64,000 nucleotides of DNA from Rachycentron canadum (GCA_038496675.1 CM076667.1:17339035-17403034); one strand, 5' to 3'. Counted from the first letter of the stretch, positions 23,601-35,526 are shown. A program made the numbers and translations. The notes: a model not told the origin generated them from the letters alone.

Positions 23601-23686
23601 TTGCTGAAGGCCACAAGTGATTGCACCAGGCTTACATAGCTCTTCTTGGACGCCTCAGGCAGTATCTTACTGTTCCCACAGCCCAT
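14043..23686 (-). CDS. pskh1: Serine/threonine-protein kinase H1-like (PSKH family), 3 coding exons
   Basis: PSKH kinases belong to the CaMK group. PSKH1 is known as an acylated kinase of Golgi, plasma membrane and nuclear speckle compartments. Exons 23686-23418, 22543-21829 and 14429-14043 join in frame (phases 2 and 0) to 456 codons plus stop. GT-AG borders are clean, including CAAG|GTAAAT and GAT|GTAAGT donors. Visible features are MGCG (acylation) at residue 1, glycine loop IGRGSFSRVV (97-106), catalytic K120, HRDLKPEN (D211), DFG (D232) and APE (274-276). The C-terminal tail begins NLHRSISQN, as in PSKH1, then becomes Ser/Arg-rich and unlike the human tail. It is longer than human PSKH1 (424 aa, from memory). 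Divergence suggests a fish paralogue. The N-lobe and the intact HRD favour PSKH1 over PSKH2, but the orthology is not settled. Confidence 0.93.
14512..14552. repeat. (CA)n microsatellite
   Basis: About 20 AC/CA units with one CC interruption, 80 bases inside intron 2 from kinase exon 3. Confidence 0.95.
17042..17144. repeat. (CA)n microsatellite, long
   Basis: More than 40 uninterrupted CA units, then an AAATA break and about ten more. Confidence 0.97.
17312..17325. repeat. Poly-C tract
   Basis: Fourteen consecutive C on the plus strand, part of the intron 2 microsatellite cluster. Confidence 0.95.
17431..17454. repeat. (GT)12 microsatellite
   Basis: Twelve GT units on the plus strand, complementary in sequence to the CA array 110 bases away. 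Confidence 0.96.
17552..17650. repeat. Poly-C followed by (CA)n microsatellite
   Basis: A run of about 13 C passes directly into more than 40 CA units with a single TC interruption. Confidence 0.96.
18415..18610 (+). repeat. Dispersed repeat, copy 1 (CCCATAGACTTCAATAC family)
   Basis: Contains ATTTTCCCATAGACTTCAAT, GGAGTCGCCCCCTGATGG and GGCTTCACTTTTCAG in this order. A second copy in the opposite orientation lies at 26960-27175. It has a short internal duplication of 'aatagagactgagac'. Confidence 0.8.
18957..18992. repeat. 18-bp tandem duplication
   Basis: ACCTTAAGGATAAGCACT occurs twice, head to tail, without mismatch. Confidence 0.95.
19513..19538. repeat. (GT)n(TA)n microsatellite
   Basis: Ten GT units pass into a short TA run. 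Confidence 0.9.
21090..21585 (+). mobile_element. L2-clade LINE, 3' end of ORF2 and 3' UTR (decayed)
   Basis: The translation LRSLHRLLVSQRINFKILLL then HKSLNGLTPRYLPDLL and LLVVP is the conserved C-terminal ORF2 segment of L2-like fish LINEs. In another frame FKSKLKAYLFAIAF follows, the family's last motif. The intervening AF...LWN..P part is missing. The 3' UTR motif AAGCACTTTGTCTTGCCTTC then TGTATGAAAGGTGC is the usual L2 tail. The fragment is 5' truncated, inactive and antisense to the kinase gene. Confidence 0.9.
21829..22543 (-). CDS. pskh1: PSKH-like kinase, coding exon 2 (catalytic core)
   Basis: The exon encodes residues 91-328, almost the whole kinase domain, from YDIKALIGRG to GKYSFHGD. 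The acceptor is CTGTCAG and the donor GTAAGT. Catalytic residues are intact: K120, E136 (alpha-C), D211 and D232. The activation segment from DFG to APE has 39 intervening residues and is rich in Ser, Thr, Gly and Asp. That is about 16 more than in human PSKH1 (compared from memory). The exon is GC-richer than the flanking introns, as expected of coding sequence. Confidence 0.96.
22544..23417 (-). other. Kinase intron 1
   Basis: 874 bases with GT-AG ends. It contains a T20 tract at about 23112-23131 (plus strand) and AT-rich sequence. No other feature is recognised. Confidence 0.85.
23418..23686 (-). CDS. pskh1: PSKH-like kinase, coding exon 1 (acylated N-terminus)
   Basis: The exon encodes residues 1-89 plus two bases of codon 90. 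The start is ATG at 23686: G at -3 and G at +4 fit a good vertebrate start context, and the next residues, Gly-Cys-Gly, are the myristoylation and palmitoylation signal of PSKH proteins. GCGNSKILPE matches the family opening. The middle is low complexity, with a five-Asp run encoded by a GAT repeat (23578-23594). The exon ends FDPRVTA, the conserved linker just before the kinase domain. An in-frame GTG sits one codon upstream, but ATG is the sensible start. Confidence 0.92.
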
Positions 23687-23715
23687 CACTCAAAGGGAAA
23701 CCAACACATCGCCAT
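23686..23715 (-). promoter_or_regulatory. Possible 9-codon upstream ORF overlapping the kinase start
   Basis: An ATG at 23715 opens MAMCWFPFE, and its TGA stop shares its A with the kinase ATG (TGATG). If this sequence is in the mature 5' UTR, the arrangement would limit initiation at the kinase ATG or make it depend on reinitiation. A 22-base T tract (minus strand) directly upstream, followed by CCCTTTGAG, could instead be a splice acceptor, which would make this intron. Confidence 0.4.
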
Positions 23716-24639
23716 GAAAAAAAAAAAAAAAAAAAAAATCCCTGCTTCTGCTGGGACCTCAAATGTAGCCTGAACAAGCCAACGTGGCAGCAGCTTTCTC
23801 TCTGCTGTAGTATGCAGATAAGCATGAATGTCAGGTGCTGCTCTAGGTGTGTAAACAGCGGCACCAGACCCCACCCACCGGGAGGCTGGGAGACTGGCAG
23901 GTGTGTGAACCCACACTCTCACTCACTTGTGGTAAAAGTGTCACGTAAACAGAAGTTGTTTTGAAGCTATTGTAACTCGTCGAGTCGATTACCACAGTGA
24001 CAGGAGACAACAGGAGTATTATTGTGGAAGAAGGGCCCCCAACAAAGTCAGTATTAGAGTCACACACCAGTAACGTTTAAATTAAAGATTTTAAAATGCC
24101 TAAAAGTTACTCTGTACTCTGTGAATACAAAATATCCATGAATAATGGGAGTTACATTACATTATACTATATATGTTATTGTTATTCACAGTACAACAAA
24201 GCATTTTAGAATTTTCCAGTCTTTCCAGTCATTTCAGCCATCTGAGGTGAACTCATTACAACCCTATACAGGGCACCCTGAGAGTGCAGCCAGTGTCAAG
24301 AAACATACACCAGACTTCATAGAAAAAAAAAATCTATTTAATAGTAAATGATTTGGATTGGCCCCAAAATTTTATGGGTTCTTTCCTGGGCCATGACCCA
24401 CCCCTCAACTGAGTTCGGGGGAAATCATTTCAGAACCTTTTGCATAATCCTATTGACAAATAAATAAGCTCTTGTATTTATGTGTTCAACCACACCATGC
24501 TGATTTGAAAATTAAGAGATTAAAGTTGATTAAACTTTCATAAAGTAATGAATTATCATCCTGATGAAGAGTAAACTGACCTTGTGTAAAAAAGGTGATG
24601 CGCCCTTTTAGGTTTTACAGTTTTGCAGAGCACACTCTA

Positions 24640-24735
24640 TGCATCATATACAGAGGTTCATCAGCTAACCAGAACGTCAGTGGTTCAATCCCTGGCTCCA
24701 GTCCTCATGAAGTGGGCAAGATACTGAACCCCAAA
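24640..24735 (+). repeat. SINE-like fragment with B-box-like motif
   Basis: GTGGTTCAATCCCTGGCTCC resembles a tRNA-derived B box. It is followed by GGGCAAGATACTGAACCCCA, a common continuation in fish SINE-like repeats. No A-box half was seen. Confidence 0.6.
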
Positions 24736-26004
24736 TTGCCTCTCTACAAGTACAGTACATTTAACATTTATTTAACAGCTCCAAAGTCTTGGTTTTGCTT
24801 TTCACTCAAAGACAAAGCTCCTGACAACCACAGTTACATTTGTATTTATTGTAGCAAACCATACCATACGCTTACTTTTAGAAAGTGAAATATATAGAGA
24901 ACTACATTTTGTAATACGCATCTATACCCACCACATTCCTGGTTCCAGTTTGTGTCTCTTCGTGTCACAGACTAATGCAGAGGGTATACATGTTCACATT
25001 ATTGTTTGTGTGGTTGAGCACAGAACATTTCATAGAGTCCCTGTCAAGCCTGTGACTTGTGCTAAACAAATTTTTCTATTTTCTGCATTATGTTGTCCTG
25101 CTGTCACCATGTGTCCGTAATCTTCAGAGAATGGAACAGGGAAAGAAAAAAAAAAAATCATAACATATAGCCTCCTCTCCCTGCCTGCTGCTGTCCTGTA
25201 CAGTGTTTTTAAAAGAGCTAAACCTTGCAAGAAACTGAAAACATGCACATATTTATTCATACAAGGCTGTAGAGAGGAAGCAAGGGATCAAAAAGAGGGA
25301 AGAAGCACCTTTTTACCACAAGTAGTGTACTGTGCACCGGGTTTAAATTATTCCTTTTCACTTGAGCACTGCTGAAATAATGTGGTTATATGAGGTTTGT
25401 ATAATGAGTTCATGTTTATGAATAAATTGAGCAGCGTGTTTGTGTAGTTAGGAAGGTTTGCATGGCCTGCTTCCAAAACAAGACATTGTACATTAAAAAA
25501 AAAAACCTATACCTACCTATAGACTTACAAGTTATCAATCAAAACTCTTAATTTAATAATTTTTTAGGTGGGTATTGCTTTGGTTCTTACATTTATCTTC
25601 TTGGAGTTATTAAAAAAAAAAAAAAAAGCTCTGCTGTGAGCATTTCTTGTGTGTCAGGAGGATTATTCCCACCAAAGGCCTCACCAGATGCAGAGTGTTT
25701 AGATTCAGCAAATGGAAAAGCTTTCATGAAGCGAGTAGAGGTTTAATCGCCATTGTGTTATATCCTTAGGAGCGGGAAATGTTTATTTATATAAAAATGC
25801 CATAGATGCTATTATATATTGCTGTGTCTTTTAAAAGGTGTGAATTGTGTTGTCATAGGACAGAGAAGCAGGCTGCATCATCAGTTGCTTGTCTGCTGCA
25901 GTTTTTTTTTTTTTTCTTTATCCGGAGGAGCCAAAGGGGATGCTGGGCCTATCAGTTTATTCTGCTGTCACACACTGCCTATCCCCTCTCTAAGGACTCT
26001 GCAC

Positions 26005-26005
<1 letters not shown>

Positions 26006-26052
<47 letters not shown>
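26006..26052. repeat. (AC)n microsatellite
   Basis: About 23 AC units. Confidence 0.96.
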
Positions 26053-26056
<4 letters not shown>

Positions 26057-26922
26057 AATGCATGAGACAGAGAACCCCCACGCCCCTTCATATACAGACA
26101 CACAGAGCCAACAGAGGATAGACATCACATCAGCACTGAGGTGGTAAATCGCCCTTCAGAAGCCTTCCTCAAGGGAGTCAGCAGTTCAGCGTTTATCGAA
26201 CCACTATCTGATTACTAAAAGGCTGTCCTCGGTTATAAATGAACCCACAACATGTGTGTGGTATTGGTAACGCAAGGGCCTTGGGAGTAAAAGCCATTAT
26301 AGGTTGCTGTGAATCAGTTTAGGCCAGAGCAGCGGTCAGAGCGCAGCTGCCACTTACCAGTCAGTTCATTACTGTTGTTATTGTAGTCTGAGGATGTGAT
26401 ACCTTTGTGCGAGAGGAGTGGACCGGAGCTAGAGCAAACTAAAAGCTGTGGATTGAAGTAGCTCACAAGCACGGGTGAGTGAAAGGCTGAAAAAGAGCTG
26501 TTGTTCCTAGGTTGAAAGTGTAAAAAAAAAAAAAAAAAAAAAGTTGAGTTAAAACAAGAGAACGATTCAATGAACACTTGAACTTTGAAAATGTAAGCCT
26601 TGGGTGGGTGAGACAGCACAGAGCCTATTTCTGGTCTGCACTTAACATCATAACTAGGAGGGATGATTGGAAACAGCCTCCCAAAAAAGATTGCACCTCC
26701 CAGAGAATTGTATAATTCATCAAGATTTTCTTGTTTTACTTAACCTGGAATAATATTCTGTACATTAACTGCACACTTTAATATATACAGTCTGGACTAG
26801 GCTAGCTCAGATTAAGGTTAATTTTTTTTGTGTTTGGCCATTTCCTGTTTAAGAATAACTAGGCCTCTGCTCTACATGAAGGGACAGCTTTTTCTTTTTC
26901 AGTGATTTTATAGGGACAATTA

Positions 26923-26940
26923 ATATATATATATATATAT
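26923..26940. repeat. (AT)n microsatellite
   Basis: Nine AT units just before the second copy of the dispersed repeat. Confidence 0.9.
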
Positions 26941-26959
26941 AAAAATGTAAAAAAAGGTA

Positions 26960-27175
26960 GGACATAGGTTCTAGTGCTGAAAAGTGAAGCCAATACTGAA
27001 ATGCCTTGAACCTCCATTCTATCTAATGGCAATCAGTGGGTGACTCCACTAGTTGTAAAAAAGTCAGAATGTATTGAAGTCTATGGGAAAATGACCCTTC
27101 TTCTCACTTGATTTATTGCCTCAGTAAACATTTTCCTAATGAATTAATGATCTTAGTCTCTAGTTTCAAGTCTTG
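26960..27175 (-). repeat. Dispersed repeat, copy 2 (CCCATAGACTTCAATAC family)
   Basis: On the minus strand it reads ATTTTCCCATAGACTTCAAT, TAGTGGAGTCACCCACTGAT and GGCTTCACTTTTCAG, aligning to the copy at 18415-18610. It extends further 5' with GAGGCAATAAATCAAGTGAG. Confidence 0.8.
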
Positions 27176-30100
27176 TAACTTTTTTAGACTGTTTAAAATT
27201 ATGGCCACATTTAAATAAAAAAGACAATAAAGCAGGATATGCATTAGGGTGTGACTATCATGTGATTGACATACTGTACCACAATTGACAAGCTGATAAA
27301 GCACAGGTACGTAAATGATTAACAGGCTATTGAATAGGTCTTACTGTAGTAGTTTTACTTGGAAGTATGTCAGTATGCAGATGATATTGTGATATTCTTT
27401 TGACACATTTGTGTACGTAAGGTTTTCAGGACCAGGAATGGTAATGACCCCCATTTTGGTCTTGTTCCATGTTTCAAAAATGTTCCTGTGCACTCCAGAT
27501 AAATACTTCCACAGAGACCATGTGTGGGCTGATGAACTAACTCTCCTGCTGTTGATCAATCTCTGAGATTTGCTCTCCCATCCGTGATGGGCCAAGCCCC
27601 CTCATGACCTCTTTCATTTGCACTGAGCCCACATGCAGCATTATCCAGCTGATTAATTAAAGCCATCGGTGATTCATCAAAGGAACACTGGCCTGTAATT
27701 GTTGTTCTGCAGAGAAAGACACAAATAAGCGGGGAGCTGGACACAAGATGTATGTTTGCTTATTACAAGCTGTTGAAAATAGGTAAAATCAATGTTTGGG
27801 GAGAATATGGGGTTTTTTTTTTTTTTTTTTTTCATGACAGGGCATGTTAACCCAACTTACTTTAATACAGCATTGTGGAATGAACCCAGACTGCCCACAG
27901 CTATGCAGCAATAAAGCAGGGCTGCTGAGCACAATAGTAGTGAAACAAAACTAATTACAGTGACAAGTGAGGCAGGAGCCAGGTCTGTCAACAGAAGGGG
28001 AGGATGCTACATCTCCCAAAGGCAGGACCCTTAGGTATGGCTGACGGATACTCTAATTTTCTTTTCTGTGAAGAGCTTGGAGGTGGCCAAGGGTCGAGAC
28101 AAATTGTCTGTGACGTCTTGATTGAACAAATCACGGACGTCGTGCAAGTTGGCAAAATTGGATTTAGTTGACAGATACAGTCACCTGCCCAGGCAGCATG
28201 ATGATGTGTGGCCATGGACTCACATGTGTAATTAATGAACAGTTCTGCTAATTACTCTTCAGCAGACAAAGGGATAAAGAAAACAACTAAAGGAGGGTCA
28301 GGATGTTTAATAAGAGCCACTGAGCTGTGCCTTGTACAGACTGTCGTATCTTAAATCACTGCAGAGATTTCCTTAATTCATCTCATTAAATAAAAAATAT
28401 AACAGTTGAAATAATTGATTATGTGGTTAATTGTTTCTTAAACCACCATTTTTGGATAACATTCATTTGAGACAAACTAATATTCACAAGCGTAAACTCT
28501 GTATGGACACAAACAATTTGACATTTTAGATACATCTTTTGAAATGTACAACCTGACCTCAGAGAAAGGTGTACCTCCAAAAGGTGAACAGCCAGCCTTT
28601 CTCTCTCCCTGACTCGGAGACGATCATTTCTAATCATTAGGCTTGGCCTTTAAAGCCACATGGTTGCAGGGACAAAATGTTAAAACCCAAATAAAGACCG
28701 TTCCATAAAATATGTACACAATCCTAAAGCTATCAATATACAGTTCCTAACAGAAAGCTATTCATGTTTTTACCTGTTAAATTCCTAATAACCCCATTTA
28801 CTCTAATGTGTAAGACCCAAAACACACTTGGGACCAGCATTTGAGAACGGTCTGGTCTGTTTAGAAGCTGTCCTTCTGTGCCTGAGCCTTTGATCACATG
28901 TCATGATCTTTATCAGTATTTAACAAGTTATTTTGAAATGTTAGGTGTTTAACTTTTGGTATAAAAATATTTCTAAGCAAATAATCTCACCTCGTTATTA
29001 ACTGTATATTTTCTTTCTCTGTGAAGGTAGAATTGCTGAAAAAAAAATTCTAGCATTTATGTATTTTTATTGAATGTGTTTCGTATGTGAATAATTAAAT
29101 TGCATTCAAGTTATAAACATAAGAATTCAGGCAATTTATAACATTAAACATATGGAATTATAAAGATATATAATTTTAAAAAATCTAATAACATTTACAA
29201 ATTTGGAAACCATTTTAAAATATCGGAGACATACTTTTAGAAAATAATTGCTGGTGGAAAAGTGAGTCATTTTACAGAATGGTTATGCTGCCGGGGAAAG
29301 ACTTATCCCCACTTTTGAAATATTGACGGATAAATTTGAGGAAGCAACATTTTTCTCAAGCAGATATATTGCATTTTTATGGAAGAAGTCTTCAATTATT
29401 TAGTCACCCAGTAGCAGAAACTTCGGAGTTTGAAGTGATGGAAATCTAATATCTGTATCACATCCATCAAGCCTTTAGGGAAGTTATTCAAACGGAGGAT
29501 TTGCTTCCAAGAGATGAGCACACACACACTCCTCACACCATGAACACCAAAATTTAATTTGAAAATGGGCAGCAGGATTATTCCCATTATCCTGCTCCCA
29601 GACACTCATTTTTAAATGACAGACAGAAATATGCAAGTGGCTGTAATTATATTGCAGGCACAGAAAGGTTTTGCTTGCCCCCCCCATCCACTAATGTACT
29701 GGTGGTGTTTTTTTTTGGTGATGTTACTGGACACTGCATGCAAATTTAATTAAGGCATTTATTTCCATATTAACACCTCAGAAAAACACAGGATTCTGAA
29801 TGCAGGTTGATTATTGGTGTGATACCCTTTTTATGACAAATCGTGAAATGCAGGAACCGTGAATTCATCACGGCGTTGTATGTGTAACTGCATCATTACA
29901 CTGAAAACTTTTTTTTTTTTTTTTTTTTTTTAAATATGATTGTTTAATTAATTAAATTTTTCTTTTTTCACAAAAACAGCAACCCTTCCATCAGTCCACA
30001 TTTTCCTTTAAGTATCAGATTGATACTTGAAGAAAGGATCCCAGCTGTGTAGATAATTCCTGTAAAGAGCACAGAGAGCTGTACTTTGTTGTTGCTATGC

Positions 30101-33100
30101 CAACCCCAACTGGGGAGCTATTCAGTAATTGTTCTTGTTCTCACTTGTTTTTCCTGTTTTATTACTTAGAGGAAAACTTCTCAGTCAGTACTCATATGTT
30201 TCAAGGTTGTGTATAAAAGTCATGAAACCCCTCAGGACATTATTTAAAAAGAAACATTACATTTTTTTATAAACATGGTTATTTCATATTTTGCCTTGCC
30301 CACTGTTTGTCCAATTTGCTCAGCCAAAATATTCACTCTTTATAAATACAATATTCACTTATTTGCATTATTAAACTTTAAAGTTATATGAGGGTAAAAT
30401 CTTCCCCTAGTTTACTCCGGTTACATCCACTAAAAATAGTGAATTCCATAACATTAAAATATTCATGGTACCCAGATGATGAATATTAATGACTTTGACT
30501 CAGTAGATCATGCTACTGCATCTGCATTGGTGCCACAATTTGTACTTATGTCATTCATTGTTCCCAGAGGATGAATCCTAGTGATCCCCTGACTCTTATT
30601 CAAGTGCCAAGAAGGGTTCTTTTTGTGAGAAAAATGTCTCAACAACTAATAAATGGATTTACATCCAATTTGGTGCAGGATGAATTTTGATATCTCAACA
30701 ACATGATAAATTTTGATATCTCTTATGATCTTTTGGATTTTCATCAAATGTCAAAATTTTTATTTATCCAATATGTTTTAATGTTCTACAAAACACTTCC
30801 AAATATTCTTATAAGCCTCAGTTCTTCCTTGTGTTTGACGCTGATTAATACACTACGCTGCTTTTTGTTATCATTGATGATGATGATCAACTCTTTCAGG
30901 TTTGAGTAAAAATCCATTTAGGAAAATTTTATTTTGGTGAAATGCTTACAGCTGTAAGTCAGACATATCTTTTCAGCTGCTATGTTGCTTTTTGGCTTTT
31001 TAGTGTATAATATAAATCTAGTGCATCACATTCACAAGGTTATACACCAGAAAAAAAATGGGACACAAACACCATTGGGATTCAAACAAAGCAGCTGCAG
31101 CAGTTACGCCACCAAGGACTAACTTGTCACTTGATAACAAAGTTGGTCTATATCTAAATTTAGACATTTACCAGACTTAATTTGTTACTTCATCAGTTGA
31201 AGACACTGTGATGAAGGGAAACGGGAAATTATTTATATGTTTTGCAGGAGCTTGTGTGAATCTAGATTTTCCTTTTCTGAGGCTTTGAGACACTTTGCTG
31301 TGTGATGTGTGCAGATGACGTGGCATCATTTAGCTGCAGCATGCAGAAATCAAAACCTATGATAGCAGGACTTTGGTGCTGCTGACAATACCTGGCTGTT
31401 CCTCTCACCTCTCAGCATTGCTGTCAAACCCATAATCACAGTAACAAATGTCCTCTCAGGTGCTATAACACAACCTACTGAAAGCCGCTATCTCTCCATG
31501 GTCTTATCATCTCCCAGCAGCTCGACCATGGAATATATACCTCCAGGGGGAAAAAAATGGACTCATGCAGTCAGGCGACTTATTATCAAGTGAAATCATT
31601 GCCACCCACTCGGAGAGCACAAGGTGTCAATATGGAGTCTAGAGGAAATATCTATCTTGATGGAGTGACACTGCATGTGAGCTGCTGGGTTTCAGAGGTT
31701 ATGTATGTCTAATGTAAAGTAAAGTAATGGGGGTGTTAGTACAATTCCAGGTAATGTTGGAATTCATCATTTTATGTAAAGCAGCGACTGTAATAGCTGC
31801 AGCCACTCTGCTGCTCCAGCACAGAATGAGATCCTTACAGAGGCCCAAGTGGGGATACTGTAATCAAGGTACGCTTTTTGAGGTTAGGCTGCACTAGAGT
31901 GGACTGAGGACTGAAGAGAGATGTTAGAATATATGTGGCTGTTCAGTCAGTCCTGTATGAGCTTTTTTGACTTGCGACCCATTGAAATACGGCTATGACT
32001 TCATGCTTTAAATATGTTCAATAGGGAGCTGTCACATCCTTCAGTGTTTGTCCTGTGCAAGACAGATTCAGTTGTCTGAAATAACGACAATTTAATTTGG
32101 TTTAGCCATAATTGGGGCTCATTGATTGATAATTGTTTTGACTGACATGCAGTGAGACACTAATTGGGAGCTTCTGGAGTTTGAGAAATTAACGGCTGTC
32201 TTCGTCCCACTGTTCCCTCAGTGATCATTACGATATACAGCAGATTGATTGATAGACAGATGAATGGAGTCTGCCAATTTGAGTTGAGTGTGTGACAGAT
32301 GTGTATGTGTGCATGTCACACATGTGCACACATGCATGCATGGTCTTTCAAACATTAGTGGTGAAAAAAAAGGCATACAAAAATTCTAAGATTTGTATTC
32401 ATTTAAATAAACGTCATTATTTTCTCCCCCAGCCTGTGATTTTCACAATAAAATAAATGGATTAATTTGTACCAACTTTTAAATATAAATGTGGGTTCAC
32501 AGACTTTCTTAATGTAACTAATAGCTAGTTTCAAACTTGGGTTGATACATCTTGTTTCATTAAATGAGTGTCACAATATCTGATTAAGCTAAACTACCTG
32601 TCAATGAATATTGTGTATTTAGTCATTTAGGCTAATGTTATTGCTATAGCATATTGTAATTTGATGCACAGAGTTTAATGTTAAACTCTCCCTCCATTAT
32701 GTTAAATTACATGTTGATTATGGGTCAGGTCAAATATATCCACCAGGTCATATTCATATTGTTTAGCAGGCATAATTTAATGTAACGTGAAATATGTTTA
32801 ACAAGTAACGAGGCTAGGTTTGAACTTATGAACTGCTTACACATTTGGCTAAAATTGGTTTTGAATGATAATCACCTGGAGTTTTTGTCCTTATGTATCC
32901 AATATTGGATATCGCCACTACAATAACAACACACAACGCTATTATCATGTTGTCTTTAATGTGACACATACATTAACAATGGATGCTATTGAAGAGACAC
33001 CAAACAGAGAAACGTCTGAACCTCCTCTAATGACCATATCATGGTTTTCCCATACTAAAGGTTCGCTACAATAACTAACTAACTAACTAAATATTAGGCA

Positions 33101-33158
33101 CAACAATGATCCAATAGTGACTGACTCCAATCAGTCTGCAGCGTTTTCATCTGTCACC

Positions 33159-33209
33159 TTTTGGTATCACCTCAGCTGACTTGGAACCTCAGCAGAGGTG
33201 ATGCCAAAA
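33159..33209. repeat. Inverted repeat, 15-bp arms
   Basis: Arms TTTTGGTATCACCTC (33159-33173) and GAGGTGATGCCAAAA (33195-33209) pair with one mismatch around a 21-base loop. The surrounding 33150-33300 resembles a decayed palindromic fish repeat. Confidence 0.85.
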
Positions 33210-33338
33210 AAGCACCGGGTAGCACGTACGATCCTCAACTTTTGCCTGCTGAAAAACCGAAAAAGGTGAATTGAGCTGAGTTGAACAGGTGGAAAAAAAG
33301 GGCTGCAAATATGCTGTGTTATTGCTGCAAGAAGACAC

Positions 33339-33374
33339 TAATCACCATAGTTGAGAACTTAACTATGGTGATTA
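33339..33374. repeat. 36-bp palindrome flanked by GACAC direct repeats
   Basis: Arms TAATCACCATAGTTGAG and CTTAACTATGGTGATTA pair at 16 of 17 positions around a 2-base centre. GACAC lies directly on each side (33334-33338 and 33375-33379). Confidence 0.9.
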
Positions 33375-35526
33375 GACACTGTGCCGATGAGTGTAGGAGA
33401 CTCAAAACATGCTTCAGTTAACAGAGGTGGAGATAACACTTTAAAATCAGCCATATACTATATGAGGATCCTATCCAGGAAACTGTCAGTAAAAAAAAAA
33501 TATTACTACTACTACTTGAGTAAATATACTTTGCACTCTTCACACAAGGACATATGGTCATTCATTGTCTCTGCATTCAGCTTTGTGCTGAACCCTCAAA
33601 ACCAGTCGCAGACATGCACTAACAGACACACACACACTCACAAACATGAACACTCACATAAATTTATACTCACAGAGCAAAGCCCCAACTACTCAGCCGC
33701 CGCCTAGGCCACAACCTTTCCAAAGCCACAGCACAATTCATTTGATCCATGGTTGTGTGAGTCAAAGGCCGAACACTAACCTTTCACAATGACAGGACCA
33801 TGGCAGGAATCATGACATAGACAGAGGATCATCTCCTGCTACAGCTTCAGGTTAAAGACACAAAACAATAGAAGAGCAATCCTCACTCTGTCTCAGTCTC
33901 ACCATTGCTGGAGTTTTATTAGTCTCCTAAGAGAGTGAAAATATCCGCGGATTATAGAGTTAACTGACATATTTTTTTTTTTTTACTGCATTTTAGAAAC
34001 TCTTTCTCGACAATACTCTACAATAGTGTTCGACCTCATTCAAAGATGTCCTCATTCAGAAATGTTGAAGCATGTGGAAAATAATTGAAAGCAAGTAAAA
34101 TGATCCCGACCCAAGGGCGGCATTTCCCATTTGAATTAAAATAAGAAAGCATTTTAATCCACTGGGTACTTAGCTGTAATAGTTCCTGTCAAAAGGCATC
34201 AAGTGGAAGATAGAAATGGAAAAGTTTCACGGCTAATCAGAGGCACATTTACAAAGAGTATTGTTTTCTTACTGTGTAATTTCCTCACTTAAACAGCTAC
34301 GTCGACTTTATGAAGTTCAGCTTGCAACATGGAAGAGTTGATAATGCTATTAGCAAACAAATTATCTCAGTGTCCCAGGAAAGAAACCTCAGCATATAGT
34401 ATGTCAGTAATTAGCAGATAAGCATAGCTGAAAATAAAATATAGAGCTTAAAGCTAATTCTCTGTGGTAGGAGAGTTTATTTTGTTTTGCTTTTGCTGTT
34501 ATTTCTGTTTACTCACATCAATACTGTATACCTGCAGATCACATCCACAATTTCAGAGGCAATTTTCTCGTTGCTATCTCGCCAAATTTCGCTGCCGTCG
34601 CTAAACTTAATGCAGCTATTGTTCTGGCCCCGGCACTTGAAGATTATACCAATTCTTAATCCCTCCTACACAGCTGTGATTGATTGGTTGTTTCTCTGAA
34701 CTGCTGTTAGCGATCACAACTCCAGACCCATCTGAAGAAACACTGAGATGCTGTGCGACGATGCAGAGGTCAAGAACCGGGCTAGTTAGAACCTGCTTCA
34801 CATCAAAACACAGCGATTCAAATGCGTTTGACACTATAGTTATTTTTAACCTAGAATCTAAAAGGGCTTTTCACCTTTGTGATAAAATAATGTCAGTTCG
34901 CAATGTAGGATTTGAGATGAATGTGGGTCTAAACGTATAAGACCCAAATTGATCTCTGCTTGAGGTGGAATCAAAGGATTTTTCTGGGAGTGACAATGTG
35001 GAGTAATAAAACACTAGAAGATGGAGTGCTGAAAATTATTTGGAGATAAATTGATATTCTATGCTGTGAAGGTCATAAACCCCTGGGATTAAATGCACAC
35101 CACAATGTGCTTGTTGATTGATTTTTGGTTGTGGCTATTTTTCTTTCGCCGGCACTGACATACTGTGCATTTACAACACACACAGAGCTAAAGGAAATGG
35201 GAGATTGAACAGTGATGAAGGAAGAAAATCGTTTTCAGAAGCAGTTGTATTCTGAAGAGTGAGCTTCATACCTGAGGGCACTTGCATGCATCACAGTGAA
35301 AAAGCTGGATATGATGAGGACGTGTATCTTTAAGTTATCTTGACGTCTTGTCAATATATAGTTTGTACTTTGTAGTTTGAACAATTATCCTCATCATTGT
35401 TATTCTGTGTCTTTTTATTGCAAATCAATGCCTTTGAACCATTTTGTAGAAATGCATAGGAATAACATACAAATTGACCTTTATAAATAGACCTTTTTTT
35501 TTTTGTTAAGTTATTTTTCTGTTACT

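Larger units (their letters stand above)
23700..33130. other. Intergenic, gene-free stretch upstream of the kinase
   Basis: The first few hundred bases should hold the kinase promoter or a non-coding first exon, but no TATA box or CpG island is obvious. Beyond that there are SINE-like fragments, CA and TA microsatellites, A/T homopolymers and one dispersed repeat. Open frames here are short and lack domains. Confidence 0.6.
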
